DNA from: Chryseosolibacter indicum
GTDB taxonomy: Bacteria; Bacteroidota; Bacteroidia; Cytophagales; Cyclobacteriaceae
Direction of reading: 5' to 3'
DNA length: 64,000 nucleotides
Assembly (NCBI RefSeq): GCF_018598585.1
Contig: NZ_JAHESD010000012.1
Location: 1-64,000, forward strand
The notes under the pieces were generated by a model, which saw only the letters and a list, made by a program, of their open reading frames with translations, did not search any database and was not told the origin of the DNA. This document shows, piece by piece, positions 36,443 to 45,960 of this stretch. Each line of letters opens with the position of its first letter. Position 1 is the stretch's first letter. A program made the translations under genes and the position numbers.

Positions 36443-37804
36443 CTATTTATAAGTAAATCCCAACTTGTCCAAACCAGATTGTACTTCAGGTGCTGACATA
36501 AATAAATTCCACAACAGTCCTGTTCTGTAGTTCTCAATCATTACTACTTCAGGACCTTGATCAATGGCTAAATACTTATTTGAATACCAATTATAATGTT
36601 CGCTAAAGGCATCATAAAACCCGTATTCACCTAAAACTTTATCACCAAGGTCTTTGTATAAGTGTCTTATCACTTCCATTGATTGTTCTGGTGTATAAGG
36701 AATAGATGAAATTGCCGCTGTTGGAGAAATAACTCCATGGTCTTCGGTGGGACTATGTGCAGCATAAAAGTTAACAGAATAGCTTGCTGTTAAACCCCAA
36801 CTGTTTTCTCCATATCCTTTGTAGTTCTTTGGATTTTCAAGGCAATACTGGCGATTGATCAATGTATGATTTTTGTTGTGCTGCCAATAGTCCGCATACT
36901 TGTCCTTGAGTCTACGAGGATCTAATCCCAGGAAAGAATAATGCGACCAAAAGAGAGGTCCGCCAAATTGCTCTGCACCATTGTGTTTCAGGTCGAGATG
37001 CATCCCATACTGTTGATGTGAGGGGTTATTCTTAATACCACCATTTCTAGCCCAACCCTGATGATATACTTCAGCAGGTACACCATGCGTAGGAGAAGCT
37101 GCAGCAAGCACATACATGATCAAACATTCGTTGTATCCCTCTACTGCAAAGTTCATTTTCCAGGCATGGTTAGGAGACCAATGCCAATACAAAACGTTCT
37201 TTCCACCTTGTGTATGCCAATCAAATTCTATTTCCTTCCAAAGCTTATCAATTCTTGACGCTAAATTCTTTTCTTCTTCATTTCCATCTTTAAAATACTG
37301 GCGAACACACAAGAGGCCTTGAGCAAGGAAAGATGTTTCTACTAGATCACCTCCATCGTCATTAGGACTAAAAGGCTTTACTTTACCTGTTTCACCATTC
37401 CACCAATGCGGCCACACGCCGTGAAAACGATCTGCCTTCTCAAGAAAGCTTACTATTTTATTGAGTCTTTCAAGCCCTTGTTGACGGGTAATAAAATTTC
37501 TTTCAATACCAACAAGGATAGCCATTACACCAAACCCTGTTCCTCCCGACGTCACAATATTCTTATCATTTTCAGGATAGACATTGTCAGTATGGATACG
37601 CTCGCGCACTGCGCCGGAAGTTGGCTCTGCTCCATCCCAGAAATACTGGAAGGTTCTGTATTCTACCAATGTTAGCAGGGAATCATCCGTTATTGTTTTT
37701 GCTGTATCTGGTAACGTCGTTGTACTTGATGTTTCTTTTCCTGGTGAGCAGGAGAAGAGCAAGGGCGTTAAAAGAAGTACCAGTATATATTGATACAATT
37801 TCAT
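36443..37804 (-). CDS. Glucoamylase-like (PF10091) lipoprotein, probable GH144 endo-beta-1,2-glucanase
   Basis: The 453-residue protein has a lipoprotein signal ending at Cys19 (LLFSC). The rest matches the family first called glucoamylase-like: EYRTFQYFWDGAEPTSGAVRE, GGTGFGVMAI, HWWNGETG, GGDLVETSFLAQGLL, WGLTASY and ISSIPYTPEQSM. The characterised relative from Chitinophaga, family GH144, is an endo-beta-1,2-glucanase. Its placement before a GH3 beta-glucosidase and after a SusC/SusD pair supports that activity, but substrate is inferred, not shown. Confidence 0.85.
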   Translation of the reverse strand: MKLYQYILVLLLTPLLFSCSPGKETSSTTTLPDTAKTITDDSLLTLVEYRTFQYFWDGAEPTSGAVRERIHTDNVYPENDKNIVTSGGTGFGVMAILVGIERNFITRQQGLERLNKIVSFLEKADRFHGVWPHWWNGETGKVKPFSPNDDGGDLVETSFLAQGLLCVRQYFKDGNEEEKNLASRIDKLWKEIEFDWHTQGGKNVLYWHWSPNHAWKMNFAVEGYNECLIMYVLAAASPTHGVPAEVYHQGWARNGGIKNNPSHQQYGMHLDLKHNGAEQFGGPLFWSHYSFLGLDPRRLKDKYADYWQHNKNHTLINRQYCLENPKNYKGYGENSWGLTASYSVNFYAAHSPTEDHGVISPTAAISSIPYTPEQSMEVIRHLYKDLGDKVLGEYGFYDAFSEHYNWYSNKYLAIDQGPEVVMIENYRTGLLWNLFMSAPEVQSGLDKLGFTYK

Positions 37805-37850
37805 ATCATTTTCATTTATGTAAACTTGGTATTAATCATTGCCATCTAAG

Positions 37851-37883
37851 TAAGGAAAGAGGCTTCCGTTTCCAGAAACCTCC
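37851..37883 (-). other. Intercistronic hairpin region between SusD and the GH144-like gene
   Basis: The 112-base gap inside the operon holds overlapping complementary words: GGAAA (37854-37858) with TTTCC (37869-37873), and TTTC (37869-37872) with GAAA (37875-37878) flanked by GAGG and CCTC. The two pairings exclude each other, so the RNA could switch or simply slow processing. Evidence is only the base pairing. Confidence 0.35.
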
Positions 37884-37916
37884 TTAACCCAAACTAACCC
37901 CAATTATGAACTATGT

Positions 37917-39380
37917 TTAGTAACCGAAATTTTGTGTCATTGTTTCTCGGTTAGCGTCAATTGCACGTTGTGGTATTGGAAAAACTTCATGCTTTCCTGC
38001 GACAAATCCTAAAGGTCCTAAAACGGCCGGGGCCTGCCCTGTTCTCACAAGGTCAAAAAACCGATCATTTTCTAATGCTAGCTCTAGTCTTCGTTCATTC
38101 CATATATCTTGTAATGTAGGAGACGTAATCTCACTTAGACTTGCACGTTTACGAACTTCATTTAGCGAAGTAGCAGCGCCCCCAACATCTCCTTTGCTGA
38201 CTTTGGCTTCAGCGTCAATTAAGAGAACTTCAGAATAGCGAAGTACTCGTATGTTCTGCTCACTTCCTTCCGTTACACCGGCGATTTGATGCTTTCTAGG
38301 AACATAAGATTTCCCATTGTATCTGGGTAATCCAGTAATACCTTCAAGCTCATTTTCACCAACACCTTCGATACGATCTCCGTCAGGTGTTGTTACTCCC
38401 TTATACAAAAGGGTAGCATTTTTTCTTTCCGTATCGCCTGCAGCATCAAATGCATTAGCAAGATCATCTGTAGGAATATTAAATCCCCAACCAAAACCGT
38501 TAGTTCCGCGCACGCCTTGCACTTGTGAATATTGGCTATTGCTTAAATCTGCGTTTCCTGCAACTGCCTGTGCCTGTATTTCAAAAATAGATTCTACACT
38601 ATTTTCATTTTCTATTCTAAATACTTGGTAAAAGTCCTCTAGAAGACCGAATTGACCTGAGCTAATTATTGCAGATGTTTGCTCAAGCACAAGATCCCAT
38701 TGCTCTTGATACAAATAAACCTTTGCTAACAATCCTCGTGCTGACCATACAGTTGCTCTTCCAATTTCGCCAGGACCATACTGAGGAGGAAGAACCGCTA
38801 TTGCATCTTTTAAATCTTGTATAATTAAAGCGTACGCCTCGGCTTTAGGCCTACGTAGTAATGATTCTTCGAAAGTGTTTTCTACTGTTGTTGGAAGAGA
38901 GATGTCACCAAATGCTCGCACTAAATCAAAGTAAAATAATGCTCGAGCAAATTTTGCTTCAGCTATTAACCGAGCTTTCCTGCTTTCATCCATTGTAATT
39001 TTAGGAATATTAGACAGGGCTTGATTAGCTAAATTAATTCCTCTGTATCGTCCCGTCCAATAATCATTAATAACAAATAAATCCGGTGTATAGTTAAAAA
39101 AATTGAAATCATTAATGTATGCAGCATCCCCCAAGCTACTTCCTTTAACTGTATTATCAGTAGTAATTTCCTGTAATATCATTGGTGCAAAGCCTACCAT
39201 CTCCCATGCACGCATGTAACCGTAAATGGCCACAATAGACTGTTCGGCTTGTTCGGGGTTAACAAAAAACTCTTCACCTGGAAGTGTATTCTCTGGTTCA
39301 AAATCCAGATAATCGTTACATGAAAACAGCATCACCGTAGTGAGCAGTATCGCCATAAATTTATTAGAATGCTTTTTCAT
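37917..39380 (-). CDS. SusD/RagB family glycan-binding lipoprotein of the GH144/GH3 locus
   Basis: The 487-residue protein has a lipoprotein signal ending at Cys21 (MLFSC). It shows ARALFYFDLVRAFGDI near 145 (SusD_N), VLRYSEVLLIDAEAKV near 380 and the C-terminal ERRLELALENDRFFDLVRTG. It is 19 bases after SusC and is the presumed surface lid that hands glucan fragments to the transporter. It is the only SusD in the window linked to enzymes. Confidence 0.95.
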   Translation of the reverse strand: MKKHSNKFMAILLTTVMLFSCNDYLDFEPENTLPGEEFFVNPEQAEQSIVAIYGYMRAWEMVGFAPMILQEITTDNTVKGSSLGDAAYINDFNFFNYTPDLFVINDYWTGRYRGINLANQALSNIPKITMDESRKARLIAEAKFARALFYFDLVRAFGDISLPTTVENTFEESLLRRPKAEAYALIIQDLKDAIAVLPPQYGPGEIGRATVWSARGLLAKVYLYQEQWDLVLEQTSAIISSGQFGLLEDFYQVFRIENENSVESIFEIQAQAVAGNADLSNSQYSQVQGVRGTNGFGWGFNIPTDDLANAFDAAGDTERKNATLLYKGVTTPDGDRIEGVGENELEGITGLPRYNGKSYVPRKHQIAGVTEGSEQNIRVLRYSEVLLIDAEAKVSKGDVGGAATSLNEVRKRASLSEITSPTLQDIWNERRLELALENDRFFDLVRTGQAPAVLGPLGFVAGKHEVFPIPQRAIDANRETMTQNFGY

Positions 39381-39399
39381 TTCTTATTATTATATAAGC

Positions 39400-42300
39400 T
39401 TATAAACTAATATTAACGCCGAAGTTATAAGTTGCTGCAATAGGGTATACATTTGTATCAACTCCCTGGCTAGTCGTATTCAGATCTACGTCACTCAAAT
39501 TGTTAAAACGAGCTGATGGTGTAGGTATTTCTGGACTAAAGCCATTATATTTAAATACCACTAAGGGATTAGCCGCATTCGCATAAACTCTAATTTTACT
39601 CACTCCAATACGAGAAGTAACAGAACTTGGAATTGTATAACCTACTTGTACATTACGAATTTTGAAAAAATTTCCAGATTCCAAATACCAGGAATTTGCT
39701 TGTTTGTTTTCATTATTAGAAAGATCTGCTGATGGATAATCATAAGACGTCCCTTCTCCATGCCAACGATTATCATAAAAGTTTTTGTCGTAATTCTCAT
39801 TGCCCAACTGACGATATCTTCTTGCATTATATATCTTATTACCTCCTTGAGCATATAAATCTAATGCAAGATCAAATCCTTTAACCCCCCCTGTTAATGT
39901 TATACCAAAATTATATTTAGGAATTGCGCTACCCAAAAATACTCTATCCTTGTCGTTTATAGTACCATCGTTGTTAGCGTCCAAAAATTTAAAGTCCCCA
40001 GGTTTGGCATTAGGTTGGATCTTAGTGCCTTCACCGTTAACATAAGAATCTATTTCTGTTTGATTCTGGAATATCCCAACTACTTGTCTTCCGTAAAATT
40101 CACCAATACTGTGACCTGCTATCGTATAAGTAGTGGGTGTAACGTTAATATTACCTGCGTATATTCCTAAAGTACCAGGAGCCAAGGAAGAAACTTCATT
40201 ATGATTATAAGCATAGACACCACTAACGCTGTACTTGAAATCCGCAATTTGATCTCTCCATGTTAGCGAAGCTTCAATTCCTTTATTAACTATATCTGCA
40301 TTATTAGCCAAATAATCAGTATTTGTAGCGCCTAGCGCTCCATTAGTAGTTACTGAAAATATAGCATCTTTTGTAATACGCCTGTAGAAATCCAATTCAA
40401 AGGACAGCTTACTTTCCAAAACTTCACCTTCTAAAGCGACATCAACTTCTTCAGTAAATTCCCAGAATAAATTGCTGACCCTGAAAGTAGTTATGCTAGC
40501 TCCCTGCTGCGCTTCGCTTCCACCAGGAAATAAGACTCCATATTTTCCTCCCGTCGTTGTTTCTTGTATAAATTGTGCAGGAGGAATATTAGCATTTCCC
40601 ATTCTCCCCCAGCTTCCTCTTAATTTCAAAAATTGAAAGATGTTTTGGTCGGCCATAAATTGCTCACTTGACAATACCCACCCAAGTCCAACTGATGGAA
40701 AATATGCGGCCCGGTTATCCTTAGGAAAAAGAGACGACTCATCTCTTCTTAAGGTTGCAGTCAATAAATAGCGTTCATTAAAATTATATAGTAATCGACC
40801 AAAATAAGATAGTGACGCATAGCGGTTTCCTGCATCGTCGCTAAACTGGCCTGTTTGCGATCCTCTATTAAGATACCATGTATTCTCTCCGAAATCTTGT
40901 ACCCCTTGTCTTCTTCCTTCTAGCATTGTGAATCTTTGTTCACTCGCGTTCATACCCGCTAACACAGTAAAATTGTGTTGCTCATTGATATTGAACTTAT
41001 ATGTTAGAGTATTATCCCAATAATACGTAAAGTAGTTTTCAATCTTGCGTGTTAAAGTTCGGGTGGTATCACGCTGTGTTGTTGAAACAAAGTAGTAAGG
41101 AATATACTTTCTGTTTTGATTAAAATTACCGTCTGCACCATAATAAGTTCTGAATGTAAGTCCTTTAAAAAGATTAACATCAGCGAAAACTCCTCCTACT
41201 AACCTGATACCTTTTGTTAAATCGTGATAATACTCCTGCGATGCAGCTGGATTAGGAAAATCTCCAAACGCCTGAGGTGAAGCGTAACTGCCATCGCTCA
41301 ATTTAACCGGTATTGCAGGAGGCGCTATATATGCTGCATTGAAAAGATTAGCTGGAGCATTATTTTGGTTACTATTAGAAAGATTAGCGTTGATCCCAAT
41401 CTTAAGAAATTTTGCAACTTGTGATTCAACTGAGGAGCGAATATTAATTCTCTCGTAATCAGTTTTTGACGCCAAACCTTTTTGACTAAAATAACTACCT
41501 CCAAGAGAAAACTGCGTCGCTTCAGTTCCTCCAGCTACTGTAATATCGTGACTTTGAATAAGGGGAGTTTCCCTCAATATTTGACTATACCAATTTGTTG
41601 ACGCTGGGAAATTGGCGGGATCTCGAGGAGTTATTGTCCCATTATTGCGACTTGCAGCAATAGCGTCTTTTTCATTTAACAATTGAATGTATTCTGGCCC
41701 TGAAGCCATTTCAACCTTATTGATTGCCTTCTGAAAACCAGCAAATCCATTATAGGTAATTCTTGGTTGTTCCTTATTACCCCGTTTCGTAGTTATAATT
41801 ACTACACCCCCACTGGCTCTAATTCCGTAAATGGCCGAGGCTGAAGCATCTTTTAAAACATTTATTGATTCAATATCTGTGCTTCCTAGAAATGTAATAT
41901 CATCCGTTAATACCCCATCAACTACATACAATGGTTCTGTTCTTGAACTCACGGAACCTAAACCACGAACGCGAATCGTGGGAGCACTTCCCGGAGCTCC
42001 GTTAGTTGTTACTTGAACACCGGCTACTCTACCTTGTAATGCTTCACCAGCCGTAGCGGATGGTACGCGCACTAAATCTTCTCCTTTAACCTGTGCCACG
42101 GCACCTGTTAAATCTGACTTTCTAGCTTCACCGTAACCGATTACAACAACTTCGTCTAGTGAAGTTATATCGGATTCCATAGCAATATCAATAGTAGTTC
42201 TGCCATTAATTGGAGTTGTAAAAGTCCTAAATCCAACAAAAGTGAATACTAAGGATTTATCATCTGCTCCTATTTGCAGCGTATAATTTCCTTCAGCATC

Positions 42301-42462
42301 TGTAGTTGTCCCTCTATTAGTTCCTTGAACCACTACGTTTACCCCGGGAAGCGGCATTCCATCGTCGCTCGAGGTCACTTTTCCGGTGACTGCTTGTGTT
42401 TGAGCCCACGTTATTGAGCTAACAAACAGAAGAAGCACTACAAGTCGTAAAGCTTTTCTCAT
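39400..42462 (-). CDS. SusC-type TonB-dependent transporter of the GH144/GH3 locus
   Basis: The 1020-residue protein has a signal peptide ending near SSITWAQ, a CarboxypepD-reg domain (about 22-102), a plug (about 105-230, with EPLYVVDGVLT and GVVIITTKRGN) and a barrel ending NFGVNISL. It leads the operon SusC-SusD-GH144-GH3. Unlike the other three SusC genes it has no shared promoter block. In its place lies an 18-bp palindrome 58 bases upstream of the ATG, implying separate control. Confidence 0.95.
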   Translation of the reverse strand: MRKALRLVVLLLFVSSITWAQTQAVTGKVTSSDDGMPLPGVNVVVQGTNRGTTTDAEGNYTLQIGADDKSLVFTFVGFRTFTTPINGRTTIDIAMESDITSLDEVVVIGYGEARKSDLTGAVAQVKGEDLVRVPSATAGEALQGRVAGVQVTTNGAPGSAPTIRVRGLGSVSSRTEPLYVVDGVLTDDITFLGSTDIESINVLKDASASAIYGIRASGGVVIITTKRGNKEQPRITYNGFAGFQKAINKVEMASGPEYIQLLNEKDAIAASRNNGTITPRDPANFPASTNWYSQILRETPLIQSHDITVAGGTEATQFSLGGSYFSQKGLASKTDYERINIRSSVESQVAKFLKIGINANLSNSNQNNAPANLFNAAYIAPPAIPVKLSDGSYASPQAFGDFPNPAASQEYYHDLTKGIRLVGGVFADVNLFKGLTFRTYYGADGNFNQNRKYIPYYFVSTTQRDTTRTLTRKIENYFTYYWDNTLTYKFNINEQHNFTVLAGMNASEQRFTMLEGRRQGVQDFGENTWYLNRGSQTGQFSDDAGNRYASLSYFGRLLYNFNERYLLTATLRRDESSLFPKDNRAAYFPSVGLGWVLSSEQFMADQNIFQFLKLRGSWGRMGNANIPPAQFIQETTTGGKYGVLFPGGSEAQQGASITTFRVSNLFWEFTEEVDVALEGEVLESKLSFELDFYRRITKDAIFSVTTNGALGATNTDYLANNADIVNKGIEASLTWRDQIADFKYSVSGVYAYNHNEVSSLAPGTLGIYAGNINVTPTTYTIAGHSIGEFYGRQVVGIFQNQTEIDSYVNGEGTKIQPNAKPGDFKFLDANNDGTINDKDRVFLGSAIPKYNFGITLTGGVKGFDLALDLYAQGGNKIYNARRYRQLGNENYDKNFYDNRWHGEGTSYDYPSADLSNNENKQANSWYLESGNFFKIRNVQVGYTIPSSVTSRIGVSKIRVYANAANPLVVFKYNGFSPEIPTPSARFNNLSDVDLNTTSQGVDTNVYPIAATYNFGVNISL

Positions 42463-42519
42463 AAGAATTATGCGTTTGTTTGTTTAGGTTAATTCCCTTT
42501 TATGCAGCAATTTTTATAA

Positions 42520-42537
42520 ACCGAAATGGTTTTCGGT
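42520..42537. promoter_or_regulatory. 18-bp palindrome, putative operator of the glycan operon
   Basis: A perfect inverted repeat, ACCGAAA-TGGT-TTTCGGT, lies 58 bases before the SusC ATG and about 150 bases from the end of the regulator gene. It is where a dimeric activator or repressor would be expected to bind. A target for the sensor-regulator encoded next door is possible but untested. Confidence 0.55.
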
Positions 42538-42689
42538 AGAGAATATTAAAAAAATCACTCCAAACGAGCGGTGATAAAAGCAACTTTACGCCATGTTTTT
42601 CACGTTAAAAAAACATTGATTACAATCGAAATAGCCCACTTTTATGGGTTAAATACAATATTGCTTTTCAGAAAAAAAACATTGAAAAT

Positions 42690-44600
42690 TTACAAGACTT
42701 CTTCTGGCAGGTCTTTGGTGCGTTTCGAAGAACTCTTACCGGTGCTTTCGGTTATCATGATTACCTCTTCCCAACCAGAGGCATGGGGCTTCTTTCCCCG
42801 TTTTTCCAGTTCTGCAATCCGGTCCTGAACCTTATGTTTGAAACTCCAAACGGTATTGGTTCTTAACTCCAATTGCTCGGAAAGGGATTCTAAGGTGTAA
42901 TCTTTTTTGGCTGTAACGGTGAGGTATGCGATATAAAAGCCTTTTTCTATTTGAAATTTAAGGCTGTGAAAAATGGTATAAGCAGTAATTGATTCATTAT
43001 AACCACATTTGGTACAACGGCGGGCGAACTTTTGCGTACCACTGAAATACTTCTCATTGCTACATTTGCGGCAAGAAAAGCCTTTTTCCCATTTAAGATT
43101 TTCCAAAAAACGATAACAAGCTAAACTATCAGGATATAAAGTTCGGAACTGCTTATAGTCCATCGTCTTCTCAAGCAGCCTTTCATTTAATACCTCTTTT
43201 ATGCTGTTCTTAAGCTTCCAGTTATCAAGGTCAAGAATAGAATTGATCTCGTTTATTTCCCTCGACTGCTGCTCGAGCTTTTTATTCATCTCCTCAAGCT
43301 CTTTATTTTTCTGGTTGAGCTCGAGTGTTCTCTCCTGTACCTTTTGTTCAAGTTCCCTGTTTACCTGATCTTTCAGTTTTACATTCTCCTCATGCTGATA
43401 GATAATCCTTTTTAGCGCCCTGTCACGCATGTTTTTAAGAATCCGTATTCTGTCTCCCAATGCGAAGGTTAGGAAGAGCATCTCAAGAACAAAACTGAAA
43501 TGCAAACTGTAATGTGAAAGTGTGGTAAACGGAAGTATATTAAAATAAACAAGGGTACGAATGAAGAATCCACTGAAAAGAATACCGTAAGCTATAACAA
43601 AGAAACGAGCGGGCCTGTAACCTCTCCTCCAAACCGTTATACCTGTATAAAATATCAAAGAAAGCGGAATGATCTCTATGTTTCGAAAAGTTAAAAGATC
43701 AGGAAACGCAAAAAGCTCAACAACAAAAAACGCAGATCGTGCAACAATCATTATCACCAACGCTTTATCAAGCTTAGGATAATTAGTGCGGGTGCTTAAG
43801 AACCTCCTTGTAAAGATCAGCCCCCAAAGAATAACAGAGTACAGCGTAATACCGACTGCATATTTATTCCATTCCGGGTGGTTGGGCCATAGATATTGAA
43901 ACCCGATTCCATCATAACTCATGGCATAGGCAGCTACGCTTAGAATGTACATGATATAGAAAATGTTCTTGATTTCACGGATGGCAACAAAAATCAAGAA
44001 GTTATACAGGCTGATGATAAGAATCATCCCATAGAACGTACCGAAGAGAAAGTATTCATTGAGAGAATAGTAAACAAACCGGTTAACCGAGCGAAGGGCA
44101 ACCCTGATATCAGCAAAAGTGTGAGATTTTATTTTGAAATAGTAAACCGTTGAAGAATCTAGGTTCGAATTCAACATCACTTCAAAGTTCTTGTGCATGA
44201 ACATCCTTTTTGAGAAAGGATGACTATCTCCCATGATTATTTTTTTGTAAGAGCCATCTGCCTGCGGAACATAAGCCTCGATGTGATCGATGGTTTGATC
44301 GTAGAATTCGAAGAGCCAAACTTTACTTGTTTCTGAAGTAATTTGTACAGGAAGCTTTATCCAGTACGAAGCATTCGTTTTAAAATCTTTATTCTGATAA
44401 TCACTATGTTGTTTAAAACGCTCCGACATTTCAGGCTTATGCAAGTCGTCGAATTGTAAATTATTTGTTGAGTCAACAAGAAATGATAACTCATAGGGCA
44501 TGAAATTATGCTCGTCGATAGACTCATTTATAACAGCAACGGGCTGGGCGTGAACGACAAACGAAAAAAGCAATAAGACACCAAGCAATAGCTGCTTCAT
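42690..44600 (-). CDS. 7TMR-DISM membrane sensor fused to an IS1595-type zinc ribbon and HTH
   Basis: From the ATG at 44600 the protein has 636 residues; the frame is open to 44639, but the signal peptide (MKQLLLGVLLLFSFVVHAQ) starts at 44600. Next come a 7TMR-DISMED2-like periplasmic domain (about 25-170), seven membrane helices (about 180-390), a charged coiled coil (about 390-470) and a cytoplasmic module. The module has CRKC (Cys510, Cys513) and CTKC (Cys529, Cys532), ITAYTIFHSLKF, and an HTH-like LSEQLELRTNTVWSFKHKV. This part resembles the zinc ribbon and HTH of IS1595 transposases, but the catalytic domain is absent. It is likely a one-piece membrane regulator of the glycan operon beside it. 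Confidence 0.85.
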   Translation of the reverse strand: MKQLLLGVLLLFSFVVHAQPVAVINESIDEHNFMPYELSFLVDSTNNLQFDDLHKPEMSERFKQHSDYQNKDFKTNASYWIKLPVQITSETSKVWLFEFYDQTIDHIEAYVPQADGSYKKIIMGDSHPFSKRMFMHKNFEVMLNSNLDSSTVYYFKIKSHTFADIRVALRSVNRFVYYSLNEYFLFGTFYGMILIISLYNFLIFVAIREIKNIFYIMYILSVAAYAMSYDGIGFQYLWPNHPEWNKYAVGITLYSVILWGLIFTRRFLSTRTNYPKLDKALVIMIVARSAFFVVELFAFPDLLTFRNIEIIPLSLIFYTGITVWRRGYRPARFFVIAYGILFSGFFIRTLVYFNILPFTTLSHYSLHFSFVLEMLFLTFALGDRIRILKNMRDRALKRIIYQHEENVKLKDQVNRELEQKVQERTLELNQKNKELEEMNKKLEQQSREINEINSILDLDNWKLKNSIKEVLNERLLEKTMDYKQFRTLYPDSLACYRFLENLKWEKGFSCRKCSNEKYFSGTQKFARRCTKCGYNESITAYTIFHSLKFQIEKGFYIAYLTVTAKKDYTLESLSEQLELRTNTVWSFKHKVQDRIAELEKRGKKPHASGWEEVIMITESTGKSSSKRTKDLPEEVL

Positions 44601-44908
44601 TATTAATCCTGGAAGTTCTTCATCAATACGTGACATCAAATTGAAGGCAAAGATGTTTTTTCTTTATGAGAAACAGAATTCAATGTCATAAATTCCTAAA
44701 CCTTTCCTAATATTCGCATGAGCGAGTTATAAAACTTGTTATTTAAGGTTTCCAACATAGTTCTCAACCTTACACCTACAGCAATATTATTCTCATTTAA
44801 AAACACAAGAAACGACCTGACTTGCTCTTTATTGCAAACGAAAAAAAGTGGTAAATTATCAAGTAGGAATGACGAAATAACTTTACGCTATTTTTAGTAT
44901 CGGGATAA
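44601..44908. other. 308-base gap with no recognised feature
   Basis: The stretch lies between two minus-strand genes and is AT-rich with no frame of credible composition. It should hold the promoter of the sensor-regulator; minus-strand CATCTTTG at 44648-44655 is one base off the -7 consensus, but no -33 box fits. No hairpin terminator is evident for the upstream nuclease-like gene. Confidence 0.4.
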
Positions 44909-45877
44909 CTAGTTTTCGTGAGGCCGTGCTTCTACAATGGACTGTTTCCATTGCTCAAGCTCTTCCCGACTCTTTTTAAGCTCTTCTTCCGTTGGTGTAT
45001 GATTTATTAATGACTTTATATCAGGCTGCCCTGCATCTACCCATGCTGTATACCATATACTTCCTGTCACCTTAATTGCACTTCGCATTTGCTTTTCTAC
45101 CATACCTTCAAGAATTTTATGATAAGCGGTTGCGTATTCGCGCGCATATACCCGCACTGTTTGCTTACCTTTTGTTTCAAAGGAGAATCTGCGTTCTTCA
45201 AACTTTACCGACAGTTTTCTTTCTAAAGACAAGACAGAATCAACAGCACGATGAGAAGTAGCAATTGCCTTCCATGCTTCTTGTTGTATATTTTCAATGT
45301 ACTCTGCCTGTCCAACTAAAAAATCATAGTTATCAGAAAATAACTCAGGAAGTCGAGACTCCCAAAATGCATGTATACCATGTTGCCCTGTCAGTTGTCC
45401 GTTATAGTTTTCGGTTGTATGCAACGGAACATGCGCATCAGCAACATAATGCCCTATCTCTGCCGACAATCTTAGTATTCGTTGCCTGTCTTTTGTTGCA
45501 AAGGCATCACGAAGCTGAAAATACATTTTGTTAATATGCCATGGAAGGATGCCGTAAGCTTTCAAGGTATCCTCTGTGTATTTAGCAACAGCCTCTTGCC
45601 ATGAACGCGGCATTGTATGAATTGCGCTGTCACCATAGTGATCAAGATCAATATAATGCCTTGGTGCTTCTTCTACTACACTAAACCTCCTTTTGTCAGG
45701 ATTTACAGAGGCCTCGGTGATATAGTCAATGTTATGCTTATAAAATGCGGCGATAGATGGTGGCAGGGTAAAAACAGCAAGACGATTGATTCTCTGATGA
45801 GCAAAGAATCCCCAGTAGAAGCCTGAGCAAAAAAGAAACACGCTTACCAGAGAGAGGGTATAAGATAGGGTTTTCAC
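44909..45877 (-). CDS. Zinc-dependent phospholipase C / S1-P1 nuclease-like protein
   Basis: The 322-residue protein has a signal or anchor segment (about 1-20) followed by WGFFAHQRIN (Trp22, His27), which is the exposed N-terminus that binds zinc after cleavage in this superfamily. Further metal sites are RHYIDLDHYGD and GHYVADAHVPLHTTEN. It may cut phosphodiesters in nucleic acids or lipids outside the cytoplasm. The start is a GTG at 45877. It is divergent from the M1 peptidase gene. Confidence 0.85.
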   Translation of the reverse strand: MKTLSYTLSLVSVFLFCSGFYWGFFAHQRINRLAVFTLPPSIAAFYKHNIDYITEASVNPDKRRFSVVEEAPRHYIDLDHYGDSAIHTMPRSWQEAVAKYTEDTLKAYGILPWHINKMYFQLRDAFATKDRQRILRLSAEIGHYVADAHVPLHTTENYNGQLTGQHGIHAFWESRLPELFSDNYDFLVGQAEYIENIQQEAWKAIATSHRAVDSVLSLERKLSVKFEERRFSFETKGKQTVRVYAREYATAYHKILEGMVEKQMRSAIKVTGSIWYTAWVDAGQPDIKSLINHTPTEEELKKSREELEQWKQSIVEARPHEN

Positions 45878-45960
45878 TTCAGAAATTTAACGCAAATTCT
45901 TTCATTGAAACAAGACTTAAGTTAGTATCATTACAACTTAATTTCTTTCATATATAAAAC

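Noticed and set aside
43000-43100. Insertion sequence of the IS1595 type
   Set aside because: The zinc ribbon is in frame with a 7TM sensor, there is no DDE catalytic domain, and no terminal inverted repeats or target duplication were seen.
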